13,731 nt of DNA. Source: Glomus cerebriforme. Its lineage: Eukaryota; Glomeromycota; Glomeromycetes; Glomerales; Glomeraceae. Positions 1 through 7,597 of the stretch are shown here, piece by piece; the stretch's first letter is position 1; every line of letters begins with the position of its first letter. The stretch is from contig QKYT01000006.1 of NCBI GenBank assembly GCA_003550305.1, positions 517,775 to 531,505 on the forward strand. Reading direction: 5' to 3'. The translations under genes were made by a program, and so were the position numbers. The notes under the pieces are model-generated. The model saw only the letters and a program-made list of their open reading frames with translations, made no database searches and was not told where the DNA came from.

Positions 1-75
1 ATTAATTTTTCAGATTTATATTAAGTATATTTACTTTTTTTAGTGATGAGGTACACCCGAAGATGCAACCATAAC

Positions 76-113
76 TTGCCAACTACTAGGCAATAATGCC
101 CAGTAGTTTGCAA
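76..113. repeat. 17-bp inverted repeat (hairpin)
   Basis: The left arm (76-92) and right arm (97-113) are reverse complements at 15 of 17 positions, around a 4-base loop (ataa). A second small palindrome, cctgtagtacagg, follows at 127-139. No gene is attached on either side, so a terminator role is not supported. Two palindromes this close together suggest the remains of a small inverted-repeat element. Confidence 0.6.
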
Positions 114-509
114 TTATAAATATCATCCTGTAGTACAGGACATTAAATAATAATTATTTTAAATAAATAAAACTTTTAAAATATATATAAATTTATATTT
201 TATAAATTGTTTCTTATTAACATTAATTCCAATTTTGAATTAAAAATGCTTAAATATCAATTTATATTTATTTATAAAAAGTAATCATATAATTTTTATA
301 AATCTGTTTATATAAAATATGATCACATATTTGGTATTGTGCAATGAAATCATTCTTATAATGAAGGACTGATCAGTTCAGACGTCAACTTTGTTATATT
401 AAGGCGTGCTGTAATAAATTAAAGAACTTTTGACTTTAATTTAACTCAATTGACCCAAACTTGTTCAGAGGTTTAATTAATACAAGTTTTTTACAAAAAA
501 AAATTGGTA

Positions 510-662
510 AATCAATTCAGTTTTTGGTATCTATCAACTGGTATCGGTTTGGTCAAAAACTGAACTAAATATTTTGGTAAATTACTGATACTGATACTGA
601 TAATTTCAGTTTGGTATCAGTTTTGAAAAATACTGAACTGAACTAAACCGATCAGAGCCCTA
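510..662. repeat. decayed CTGAT/GAACTGA-rich repeat with transposon-like right end
   Basis: The segment is built of short degenerate motifs (actgat, gaactga, ggtatc, cggttt) partly arranged as an inverted repeat: cggtttggt near 545 opposes aactaaaccg near 641-650. Its right edge, read on the minus strand from 662, is tagggctctgatcgg. That opens with TAGGG, fitting the YARNG start of hAT-type ends, followed by GATCGG and CAGTTCAG motifs like those inside the ends of the element at 4217-5627. I could not find a matching left end or target duplication, so this is probably a truncated relic. Confidence 0.4.
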
Positions 663-1100
663 AATATTACTCTTAACTGCTGTATAATTCTCACCGGTAA
701 CTTCACTAGAATTCCAAATAATAATGCTAATCTAACAGTTACAATTCTCCTTGGAAATATGGTCAGAAATCTTTATGCTCAGATTCAACAACAGTTATCT
801 TACCAATTCAGAAATGTTCCATTTTATCTTTGCACATTCCATTCTGACTTGTAATGTGAAATATTCATGCATAGTGCCTTCAGCTAATTTTTATGTATTG
901 TAGGCCAAGTTCTGGCAACATTTTTTATTTCATAAATAAAGTATTATTTTATCAGGAAATGGGTCACGTGAAATGATGTATTGATTGTATGACATAAAAA
1001 CCTATATTAATGCCCAGTATTTTTTTCTGAACATAAATAAATTTTATCTCACTTCAGAACGTAACACTATTTTTTTATCCGAGCCTATTTTCACTATAAA

Positions 1101-2239
1101 GTATCTGAAATAGTAGATACACCCACTTCCACTTCTACCTCTGTTGCTGGAAATAAGACAGTTTTGTTAGCAGACGAAATAAAAAAATATGATATTGAAG
1201 GATTTGTTTTGTTTTTGAAGAGCCAGAGGTTAGGTCTCAGCGAGACTGCTATCAAAATTTTAGTGAAGGAAGAGCTTACTGATCGTGCATTTCTCAAGAC
1301 AACCAAAGAAGAGTTTCAAAGTATTGGTTTAGGTTGGGACCTACGTCAAATCTTGCAGACTTCGCTAAAGAGTATAAGGATAAGAAGTTGAGGTCATTTT
1401 TGATGTACAAAACCAAGGCAGACTTGAAGAAAGTATTGCAAGAAGATTATAAAATCTCAAGTGGGAATATTACTCTTATTCCACAGTTCAAACCAGTTAT
1501 CTACCCGGTTGATGAAAAGTCTTCAGAATTTAAGCTCTGCATTAATGATATCCTTCGCAGGATAAGAAATATGAAACCAGTTGTAGATAGTAATGAGGCT
1601 ATGCATTGTGAGTATATTTCTACCATTCTTTACATGGCATTGAGTCTTCTCGAAGGTTTAATAATCACTCCTTAGAGAAAAATAACCAGTGAGATAAATA
1701 CTGGTCGTGTTGATTATATAATTGAAAAATTCTGAACAATTTGCTTGAAGAAATAATTTGCATAACTGAGAGTAAACAGAATCAAGCAACTATGGGTATC
1801 TGCCAAAACTTACTACAATGTTGAAGTGCTTGTAATGTAAGTATAGCAAATTCTACTAGCTCACTATAAGATGATCATGGACTATTGGCCTATTGCTAAT
1901 TTACTTCTCTATTTCTCTCAGATAAATATAAATATGAACAAGAAAAAATGAAAAGTTGATGAGACATTCGATTCTGATTACGAATATGTCTATGGTATAG
2001 TCAGTACTGGCACCGACTAGTACTTCATTCTTTATAGCACCGAGGATATCTATAGTACTAGCAGAATCGAGTATCAAATTTCACTTACAGAAGATGCTCT
2101 CAAAGATGATACAAAATTGCGTAAGAATGTGAAGAGAGTTTTAGAGATTATAGTAGGTTTATTAAAGGATAAAGCACTAGGTAGTGAGAAACCTGCAACT
2201 AAGAAGCACCATGTAGAAGAGATAATCAAGAAAAAATAA
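1101..2239 (+). pseudogene. SAM-domain family protein (Rhizophagus-type), degraded
   Basis: This is a relic of a large Glomeromycotina family with an N-terminal SAM-like domain (ADEIKKYD..., ending near the SIGL motif at about 1318-1332) and a long conserved C-terminal region of unknown function. Readable landmarks, in order, are NLADFAKEYKDKKLRSF, KADLKKVLQEDYKISSGNIT, CINDILRRIRNM, NTGRVDYIIEK, CITESKQNQATMGI, YVYGIVSTGTD, IIVGLLKDKALG and a basic end finishing at TAA 2237-2239. The gene is broken. It has 1-nt frameshifts near 1332 and near 1729, and stop codons at 1673 (TAG, expected Q), 1822 (TGA), 1949 (TGA, expected R) and 2018 (TAG in a GTD*YF context, expected W). I find no plausible ATG upstream of 1101. 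An intron at 1837-1921 is still recognisable. The expected residues come from recall of the family, not from an alignment. Confidence 0.8.
1837..1921 (+). other. spliceosomal intron preserved in the SAM-family pseudogene
   Basis: The 85-nt segment begins GTAAGTATAG and ends TTTCTCTCAG, matching fungal consensus donor and acceptor sites. Removing it joins a codon ending at 1836 directly to a codon starting at 1922 (phase 0), and the reading runs on into NMNKKK and then KVDETFDSDYEYVYG. This explains the otherwise meaningless stretch between the QNLLQC and VDETFDSD segments. It shows that this copy descends from genomic DNA and is not a processed retrocopy. Confidence 0.7.
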
Positions 2240-2478
2240 TTGTATAGGAGACTAGCATAAAAAAACAAAATAATATGTATCCTGAGCTACATCCCGAACT
2301 TTGTATTTATTTTTTGCATGTATTAATAAAAAATTTTCTTGGCATTTTTCTGAGATCACACAGTTTCAGAAATTTGGTGACTTCATAACCTGTCTATTTC
2401 TTTTGGTAAAATATCACAGTTTCTATATATACTAACTAACTTTTGAATATTTCACTTTTTGTATAAAATTTATCAATC

Positions 2479-3948
2479 ATGACATCTGAACTTGAAGTAT
2501 TGAAATAGCGTATTGTTGAACTTGAGGTTAAGAATGTCGAGCTTGAGACTGAAAAAGCTAAACTTTTAAAGCAGATTATGGAGGAGAATAGTAGTAGATG
2601 TGATATTAGAGTTGAGAAATTGGAGTAAAAGAATAAGGAGTTTGAGACCAGACTTGTGATAGTGGAACAGGTTTCCTTACTAGTGGAAGAGCAGTCGAAT
2701 AATAATAATCCTTCTGATGATAGTATATCTAATTTTAATTCAGTTATAGAGTATCATGAGAAACCATTGGTAGATATGGAAACAGATAATTCCTTTTCTG
2801 AAGAAGTTTGCTATAATAATCAAGAACTGATAACAGAGGTGGTGACGGTACCTGCCAACTCTGTGAAGCGCCTTAATGGCAAATTGTTGGAAGAGAAAAA
2901 GATGGATAATTTCTTGGTTGAGGTTTATAAGAAAATTGTTAGTAGTGAAATAAAGTGACGCAATAAGAAAAAAAAGAATGAAAAAAATGGGTAGGGATTG
3001 ATTCAAGAAATCTCTTCATCCATATCCAAAGAAAATCATGTGACTAAAATTTCTGAGGCCGCGCGATCTCAGAATTCAGATGTATTAGTGTCTTCATTTC
3101 ATGGGACTAGTACTATGATAGAGATATCTCAGCATTTGGCCCAATTATGTAATAAAATGCTTATTGCAGAAGAGTGCATATTGGAAGCAAATCAAGAAAA
3201 AATATTTTGCTGATACCAATATGGAAGAAATTTCATATTTCAGATGGAGGCCTTGTATGATAAAAATAAAATTGGTGAAAAGAAGGCAAGAAATCTAATT
3301 TACAATGAAGTCATAAAGCAACTTAATATTCTTCACAAGAAAAGATCTCAAGATACAAGGTTACCACTCTCAGACATATCAAGAGACGGTTTGTATAAAA
3401 AAACTTAGAGAGCTAAAAAGATTTACAAACTTCTTGAAAAAATAGGATTAGATAAAATCCAATATATTAAGTCATATAGTGTGAATAAAATATCAAAGTT
3501 TACTAATGATGAAATTCAAATCATTTCTCAAATAAGCCCAGTACGGATTTTAGTGAGGATCGGGACAATTTTATTAACAATGATTCTTCTGATGATTCTA
3601 AAGAAATCAGCCCAAGCAATTCACTCGAAGCTGAGGACGATTACTACAAAATACTCTTGGAAGATTATTGTGCAAAGGATTGTGATTCTGCACCTCAGTT
3701 AGTGAAAGAAACGAATAAAAAAGTTGGTTTGCAATCAGGGAGAAATCGAACGAAATTAAGTCTGATAATGACTCCGATTCTAGCAATTCTGAAGAAGAGA
3801 TGCCAGATGATTCTGATGATAGATATAATGGATATGGTAGATATAATGAATATAGTGAACATGATAGAAGTTATTACTATCGTGATGGAAGATACAAAAG
3901 AAATCCTTCCCAATAATGAGTCCTATTATATTCCCAGTAACTGCCTAG
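2479..3948 (+). pseudogene. coiled-coil protein with acidic Tyr-rich tail (Rhizophagus family), degraded
   Basis: The ATG at 2479 opens MTSELEVLK followed by heptad-like RIVELEVKNVELETEKAKLLK, a predicted coiled coil. A linker follows, then a central helical block (DNFLVEVYKKIVS; KIYKLLEKIGLDKIQYIKSY; ISKFTNDEIQ), then an acidic, Ser/Asp-rich and Tyr-rich tail (SEEEMPDDSDD, YNGYGRYNEY). I recognise the architecture from a large Rhizophagus family of unknown function. From 2479 to about 3524 the frame never shifts but holds six stops: 2506 TAG, 2626 TAA, 2956 TGA, 2992 TAG, 3211 TGA and 3406 TAG. Frameshifts then occur near 3525, between about 3720 and 3740, and near 3905. The final codons (PIMSPIIFPVTA) end at TAG 3946-3948. 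The tail and the sequence just beyond it are duplicated at 11395-11800. Confidence 0.8.
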
Positions 3949-4216
3949 GAGAATTATCAAGCAAATCACATATTTGCAGTAATATTTTTTTTTGAATCAC
4001 ATGGGTGGCTTATACACCATACGTAGTAAGACGTCATTGGTTCATGTGATCTGCAAAATATGTTACCGTCATCCGCAGTTATCATTTCTAGAGGATCTAT
4101 TAATAAATCCAGCTAAGAGAATTATTTTTGTGTTGCTATAGTGATGAACTTTTTCCAATATTTTAGTATGTTCTATCTCATTCATTACGCAGTTCTGAAT
4201 TACTAATAAAAAAACA
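3949..4216. other. downstream flank of the coiled-coil pseudogene
   Basis: No gene is visible here. The first 70 bases or so (gcctaggag, then a poly-T followed by gaatcacatgggt) resemble the sequence after the second family tail at about 11760-11800, so they probably belonged to the ancestral 3' untranslated region. The last 8 bases, 4209-4216 (aaaaaaca), are the left target-site duplication of the next element. Confidence 0.5.
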
Positions 4217-5627
4217 TAGTGCTCCTAACAGATCGGTTCAGATCGGATTTGATTTAAATCTGATCTGATCTGAATCCGGTCTGAACAGATCTGAACTGAT
4301 CTGAATCTGACTGGATCTGATCCGAACCAATCTGAAACCGATCCAGATTTGAACTGAACTGAAGTCAAACTGATCTGAATCTAATTAATCCGAAACTGAA
4401 CTGAACTGAAACTGATTCAAATCTGAAACTGAACCGATCTGAATCTAATTGTTCGTTTGGTTTCCTAAAAAAAAGAGAAGGGAGACGTTAATTACGTTCC
4501 CTGAAAGTAAAAAAAATGAAAAGAGACGAACGAACTAACCTCTTAGTTCATTCATTCAAGTTCCGTTCATTCGGCTTCATCCGTTCGTCCGGTTTCCTAA
4601 AAAAAAGAGAAGGGAGACGTTAATTACGTTCCCTGAAAGTAAAAAAAATGAAAAGAGACGAACGAACTAACCTCTTAGTTCATTCATTCAAGTTCCGTTC
4701 ATTCGGCTTCATCCGTTCGTCCGGTTTCCTAAAAAAAAGAGAAAAGGGAACGTTAGTTACGTTCTCTAATAATTAATAAAGTAAAAAAAAGAATGAACTT
4801 ACGTTCGTCCAAGATCCCAGTCGTTCGGCTTCATCCGTCCCTTCTTTATTTTTAGGAAACCGGACGAACAGATGAAGCCAGACGAACGGAACTTGAACGA
4901 ACGAACTAAGAGGTTAGTTCATTCGTTTCTTTCATTTTTTTACTTTCAGGGAACGTAATTAACGTTTCTCTTCTCTTTTTTTTAGGAAACTGGACGAAGA
5001 CGTTAATTACGTTCCCTGAAAGTAAAAAAAATGAAAGAAATGAACGAACTAACCACTTTGTTCGTTCGTTCAAGTTCCGTTCGTTCGGCTTCNTCCGTTC
5101 GTCTGGTTTCCTAAAAATAAGAGAAGGGAGACGTTAATTACGTTCCCTGAAAGTAAAAAAATGAAAAGAAACGAACGAACTAACCTCTTAGTTCGTTCGT
5201 TCAAGTTCCGTTCGTTCAGCTTCGTCCGTTCGTCCGGTTTCCTAAAAAAAAAGAGAAAAGGGAATGTTAATTACTTTCCCTAAAAAAAAATAAAGTAAAA
5301 AAAGAACGAACTCACCTTTAGTTCGTTCAGGAACTGTTCGTTCGGTCGTCCAGGTTCCGTCTCTAAAGTCTCTAAAAAAAAAAGATAAAAATAAAAAAAA
5401 AAAATTTTTTTTATTTATCATATTTAATATATGAAGATCCGAATCTGATTGGATCGGATCCAGATTTTTTTGTACCATGATCTGATCCGATCAGATCGGA
5501 TTCAGATCGGATTTATTTGCTTTCGGATCAAATCCACGGATCTTGCTTAAATTTGCAAAACCGATCCGAATCCGTTTCAGATCAAATCTGCGGATTCAGA
5601 TTGGATCAGATTTTTTTAGGAGCACTA
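4217..5627. mobile_element. non-autonomous DNA transposon, hAT-like (1,411 bp)
   Basis: The ends are perfect 12-bp terminal inverted repeats, tagtgctcctaa at 4217-4228 and ttaggagcacta at 5616-5627. They are flanked by an exact 8-bp direct repeat, aaaaaaca, at 4209-4216 and 5628-5635. A TIR starting TAGTG (YARNG) plus an 8-bp target duplication is the hallmark of hAT elements. Both subterminal regions (4230-4450 and 5430-5610) are dense in GATCTGA, CCGATC and GAACTGA motifs, as expected for subterminal repeats that bind transposase. No transposase reading frame exists inside, so movement would have needed an enzyme supplied elsewhere. The interior (4459 to about 5372) is a palindrome-rich tandem array. 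The superfamily call is inference, because the duplication is A-rich and the TIR is short. Confidence 0.75.
4459..5372. repeat. palindromic ~132-bp tandem array with one inverted unit
   Basis: Units begin with ggtttcct followed by a poly-A tract. Units 1 (4459-4590) and 2 (4591-4722) are exactly 132 bp and nearly identical. Unit 3 starts at 4723 and is divergent. About 4854-4990 is the same unit inverted, bounded by aggaaac at both sides. A 5'-truncated direct unit spans 4999-5104, a full unit 5105-5235 and a divergent one about 5236-5372. Each unit holds two palindromes. One is the hairpin acgaacgaactaa-cctc-ttagttcgttcgt, perfect over 13-bp arms at 5171-5200. The other is a degenerate agggaacgt-taatt-acgttccct type. 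One ambiguous base lies at 5093. Confidence 0.8.
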
Positions 5628-5635
5628 AAAAAACA

Positions 5636-6324
5636 CATCCTGATTTACATGCGGATTGTAAGACAGGATGTCGTTAAAAAGAAATTCAAAAATGGAAATA
5701 GAGCTGATTAGAATCTATGATTTACAGATCCTTGATTAAACGGTAACTTTTTATTATCCTACTGGTGTTAGAGCATTCAAATTATGTATATATGTTAATC
5801 ACACATTATTCCATTTTTGAATAGAAATTAGTGATACATGTGTGATTCATCATCTACAGATCCTTGACTTACGGTCAAGACAAATATTCTAATTTTTTGG
5901 GATTACAATTGAAATAGGGGTCATCACATGCGATCTTCTATTTTGCAAGAGATCTTAGAAATAAACAGAAAATTTTGAGACATGGCATTGCTCCATTAAT
6001 ATTAAATTTCACATATCAATTCATCATAAAACTGTAATTTGTCAGATTTTCTTTTAAGCACTATTGTTAAATTCAGGGGAGAGACATTTGTTATTATTAG
6101 ATGGAATCCAGACCATTATTATTGCTTTAGGTGAAAAAAATATAATTATGAAAAAATGTAATAATGACAAATACACATAATGAAGCAATGTAATTTTTTA
6201 TTTGATCTATTTAAATCAGGTTAAATTCTCTTTTTGTGTGCAGTAGGCATACAGTATAAAATAAACCTTTTTCCCAGCATATTTACACAAGAGATTGCAT
6301 ATTAAAAAAATCAATCGTTAATAT
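5636..6324. other. intergenic DNA without a gene
   Basis: I find no supportable coding region. Two small features stand out. One is an inverted repeat, aatcacacat at 5797-5806 against atgtgtgatt at 5838-5847. The other is an imperfect direct repeat of about 22 bp containing tacagatccttga, once near 5722 and again near 5856. The rest is AT-rich and unremarkable. Confidence 0.5.
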
Positions 6325-6453
6325 CTAAAAAAACTTGATCCACCAATAAGATCTCTTAATAAAATTACTACGCCTAATCATGTTCAGTTTGTCATTGCTC
6401 AACTCTTCAGGAGTCATGCCTTTTTTGACCTTAACCGCTGTTTTTTTGTTCAT
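6325..6453 (-). CDS. short ORF, 42 aa, basic, unknown
   Basis: The frame starts at ATG 6453, runs 42 codons and ends at TAG 6325-6327. The peptide begins MNKKTAVKVKKGMTPEELSN and ends with an aromatic, basic segment containing RSYWWIKFF. The residue mix (GMTPEELSNDKL, WW) looks more protein-like than most chance frames in such AT-rich DNA. It could be an exon or relic of a larger minus-strand gene, because I see no matching frame upstream or downstream. It lies head to head with the decayed plus-strand gene that follows. I recognise no family, and a chance ORF remains quite possible. Confidence 0.25.
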   Translation of the reverse strand: MNKKTAVKVKKGMTPEELSNDKLNMIRRSNFIKRSYWWIKFF

Positions 6454-6454
6454 T

Positions 6455-7263
6455 AATTATAAGGATCGCTAACATGTGGTCCAAAAAATTTCTGATGAAC
6501 TTTCTGCACGTGTTACTAGAATCATCAATGATCTTGATACAAAAAATAATACACCAGAAATAGAAAGACCTTTATTGAAATGAACAAAAAGCTTAACAAA
6601 CATATTTCTGAAGTTAACGTTAATTCCACTGCAGAGATTAACAAAATTAAGAATTCCCAACTCTCTGTGGAGATCAATAAAATTAAGCATGAGAATAACT
6701 TGTTACTCTGCAGAGGCGCAGAAAATAAGATCAATAATCAGTAACGTGACTACAAGACTTGATTAAATCGAACGAGAATATTAAACCAATTTTACTAGAA
6801 TTTCATCTGAATTTATCACAATCAATGCTACTATCCAAGTTCTTGTAAGTAATATGGTTAGACATGATGTAGATAGCATACTTGCTCAAAGAACTCAGTC
6901 AGTCTCTGACAAATCTGATGAATCTGATCAACACAATTCCGAAGCTTCAAGTCAATCAGAGTCTTCACATGAAAGCTCTTATTCTGGAAGTTCATCGTCC
7001 AATTCATCTTTTTTTGAAAATGTTGAGACCTGTTTTAAGCAAATTTTTAATTCGCTTAGAGGGAGTGATTCTGTTGACTATATGTGCATGTGAAATGGTA
7101 GCTCGTGAAATTCGATAACTTACGGGAAAAAAGATTGGAGGGGCTACTATAAGAAGTTTTTATTATGGGTACAGTGATTCGAAATATAGTACAGTAAAGT
7201 TAATTAGCAAATGGTTAGATAGTAAAAAAAATATTAACAGTTTAGATAATAATACTGAGTAGC
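6455..7263 (+). pseudogene. decayed coiled-coil / Ser-rich protein, unrecognised family
   Basis: Protein-like pieces lie in order on one strand but in alternating frames. They are VQKISDELSARVTRIINDL (about 6476-6535); MNKKLNKHISEVNVNS and INKIKNSQLSVEINKIK (about 6579-6690), a likely coiled coil; then ISSEFITINATIQVLVSNMV running into an Asp/Ser-rich stretch (6800-7090) with ETCFKQIFNSLRGS. The last piece is EMVAREIR, a TAA at 7116, then LTGKKIGGATIRSFYYG, a 1-nt shift near 7200, and LISKWLDSKKN ending at TAG 7261. The stops at 6470 and 7116 would both fit CAA to TAA changes. The C-terminal module (AREIR.LTGKKI...TIRSFYYG...LISKWL) suggests a small helical, possibly helix-turn-helix unit, but this is a guess. 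No start codon can be assigned. Confidence 0.5.
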
Positions 7264-7597
7264 GGGGAAGGAACTGCCACTAAATTGGGTTAAGGCTTGG
7301 CAAATTTCCTCCCTTGAAACCCTGCTTCTCTATCATTTTTTTACATTTATTTATTAATCAGATGGCCTCTTTTTCATATAATTACATAATAATAAAAATA
7401 TGTTTTCGATTGATTTTTAAATTGTGAATGTATGTTTTATAAGTAAAAGTATACATATATTTCTTAAAAAAAATTAGGTATTGCAACTCCGAATATAAAT
7501 TTCTTTTCATTAAACATTTGATATTTCACAATCACTGAAACTGACATTATTATAAATCTATATTCATAAATTGTGGATTATCCTTGTTTTCATTTTT
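7264..7597. other. intergenic stretch between converging genes, with an imperfect stem-loop
   Basis: This stretch separates the 3' ends of the plus-strand pseudogene and the minus-strand APH-like gene, so it should hold both 3' untranslated regions. Directly after the pseudogene stop, gggaaggaactgcc (7266-7279) can pair imperfectly with ggcaaatttcctccc (7300-7314), bracketing a pyrimidine/purine-biased segment. The rest is AT-rich. I see no canonical AATAAA on the minus strand close behind the APH-like stop codon. Confidence 0.4.

Larger units (their letters stand above)
1..1090. other. intergenic DNA without a gene
   Basis: No open frame of useful length or recognisable protein similarity is visible on either strand. 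The stretch is AT-rich, with poly-A/T tracts and small palindromes: the hairpin at 76-113, a near-perfect palindrome at 127-139 (cctgtagtacagg) and the perfect decamer palindrome actgatcagt at 368-377. The low-complexity repeat at 510-662 is listed separately. The last 60 bases may include the lost 5' end of the SAM-family pseudogene that follows. Confidence 0.6.

Noticed and set aside
363..520. Left end for the orphan repeat at 510-662 (aaggactgatcagttcag near 364)
   Set aside because: Similarity to the right end is weak, and the 8 bases outside each edge do not match, so no complete element can be claimed.
1094..1306. Minus-strand frames opposite the pseudogenes (1094-1306, 2074-2268, 2740-3006, 3695-3913, 6469-6734, 11483-11728)
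   Set aside because: All are antisense to recognisable plus-strand coding relics and have the Ile/Phe/His-rich composition expected of reversed acidic or Lys-rich codons.
2479..3524. Programmed stop-codon readthrough or an alternative genetic code
   Set aside because: All three stop codons occur at unrelated positions, frameshifts follow downstream, and the APH-like gene in the same window has no internal stops. Decay is simpler.
3481..3995. Independent genes at 3481-3702 and 3657-3995
   Set aside because: They are the frame-shifted central and tail portions of the 2479-3948 pseudogene, mixed with out-of-frame reading.
5242..5711. Open frames at 5242-5478 (minus) and 5517-5711 (plus)
   Set aside because: They run through the palindromic array and the GATC-rich end of the transposon and show only repetitive or poly-Phe/Lys content.
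7266..7314. Rho-independent-style terminator after the pseudogene
   Set aside because: The stem is imperfect with a long loop and no T-run directly behind it, and such terminators are not expected in a fungal nuclear genome.
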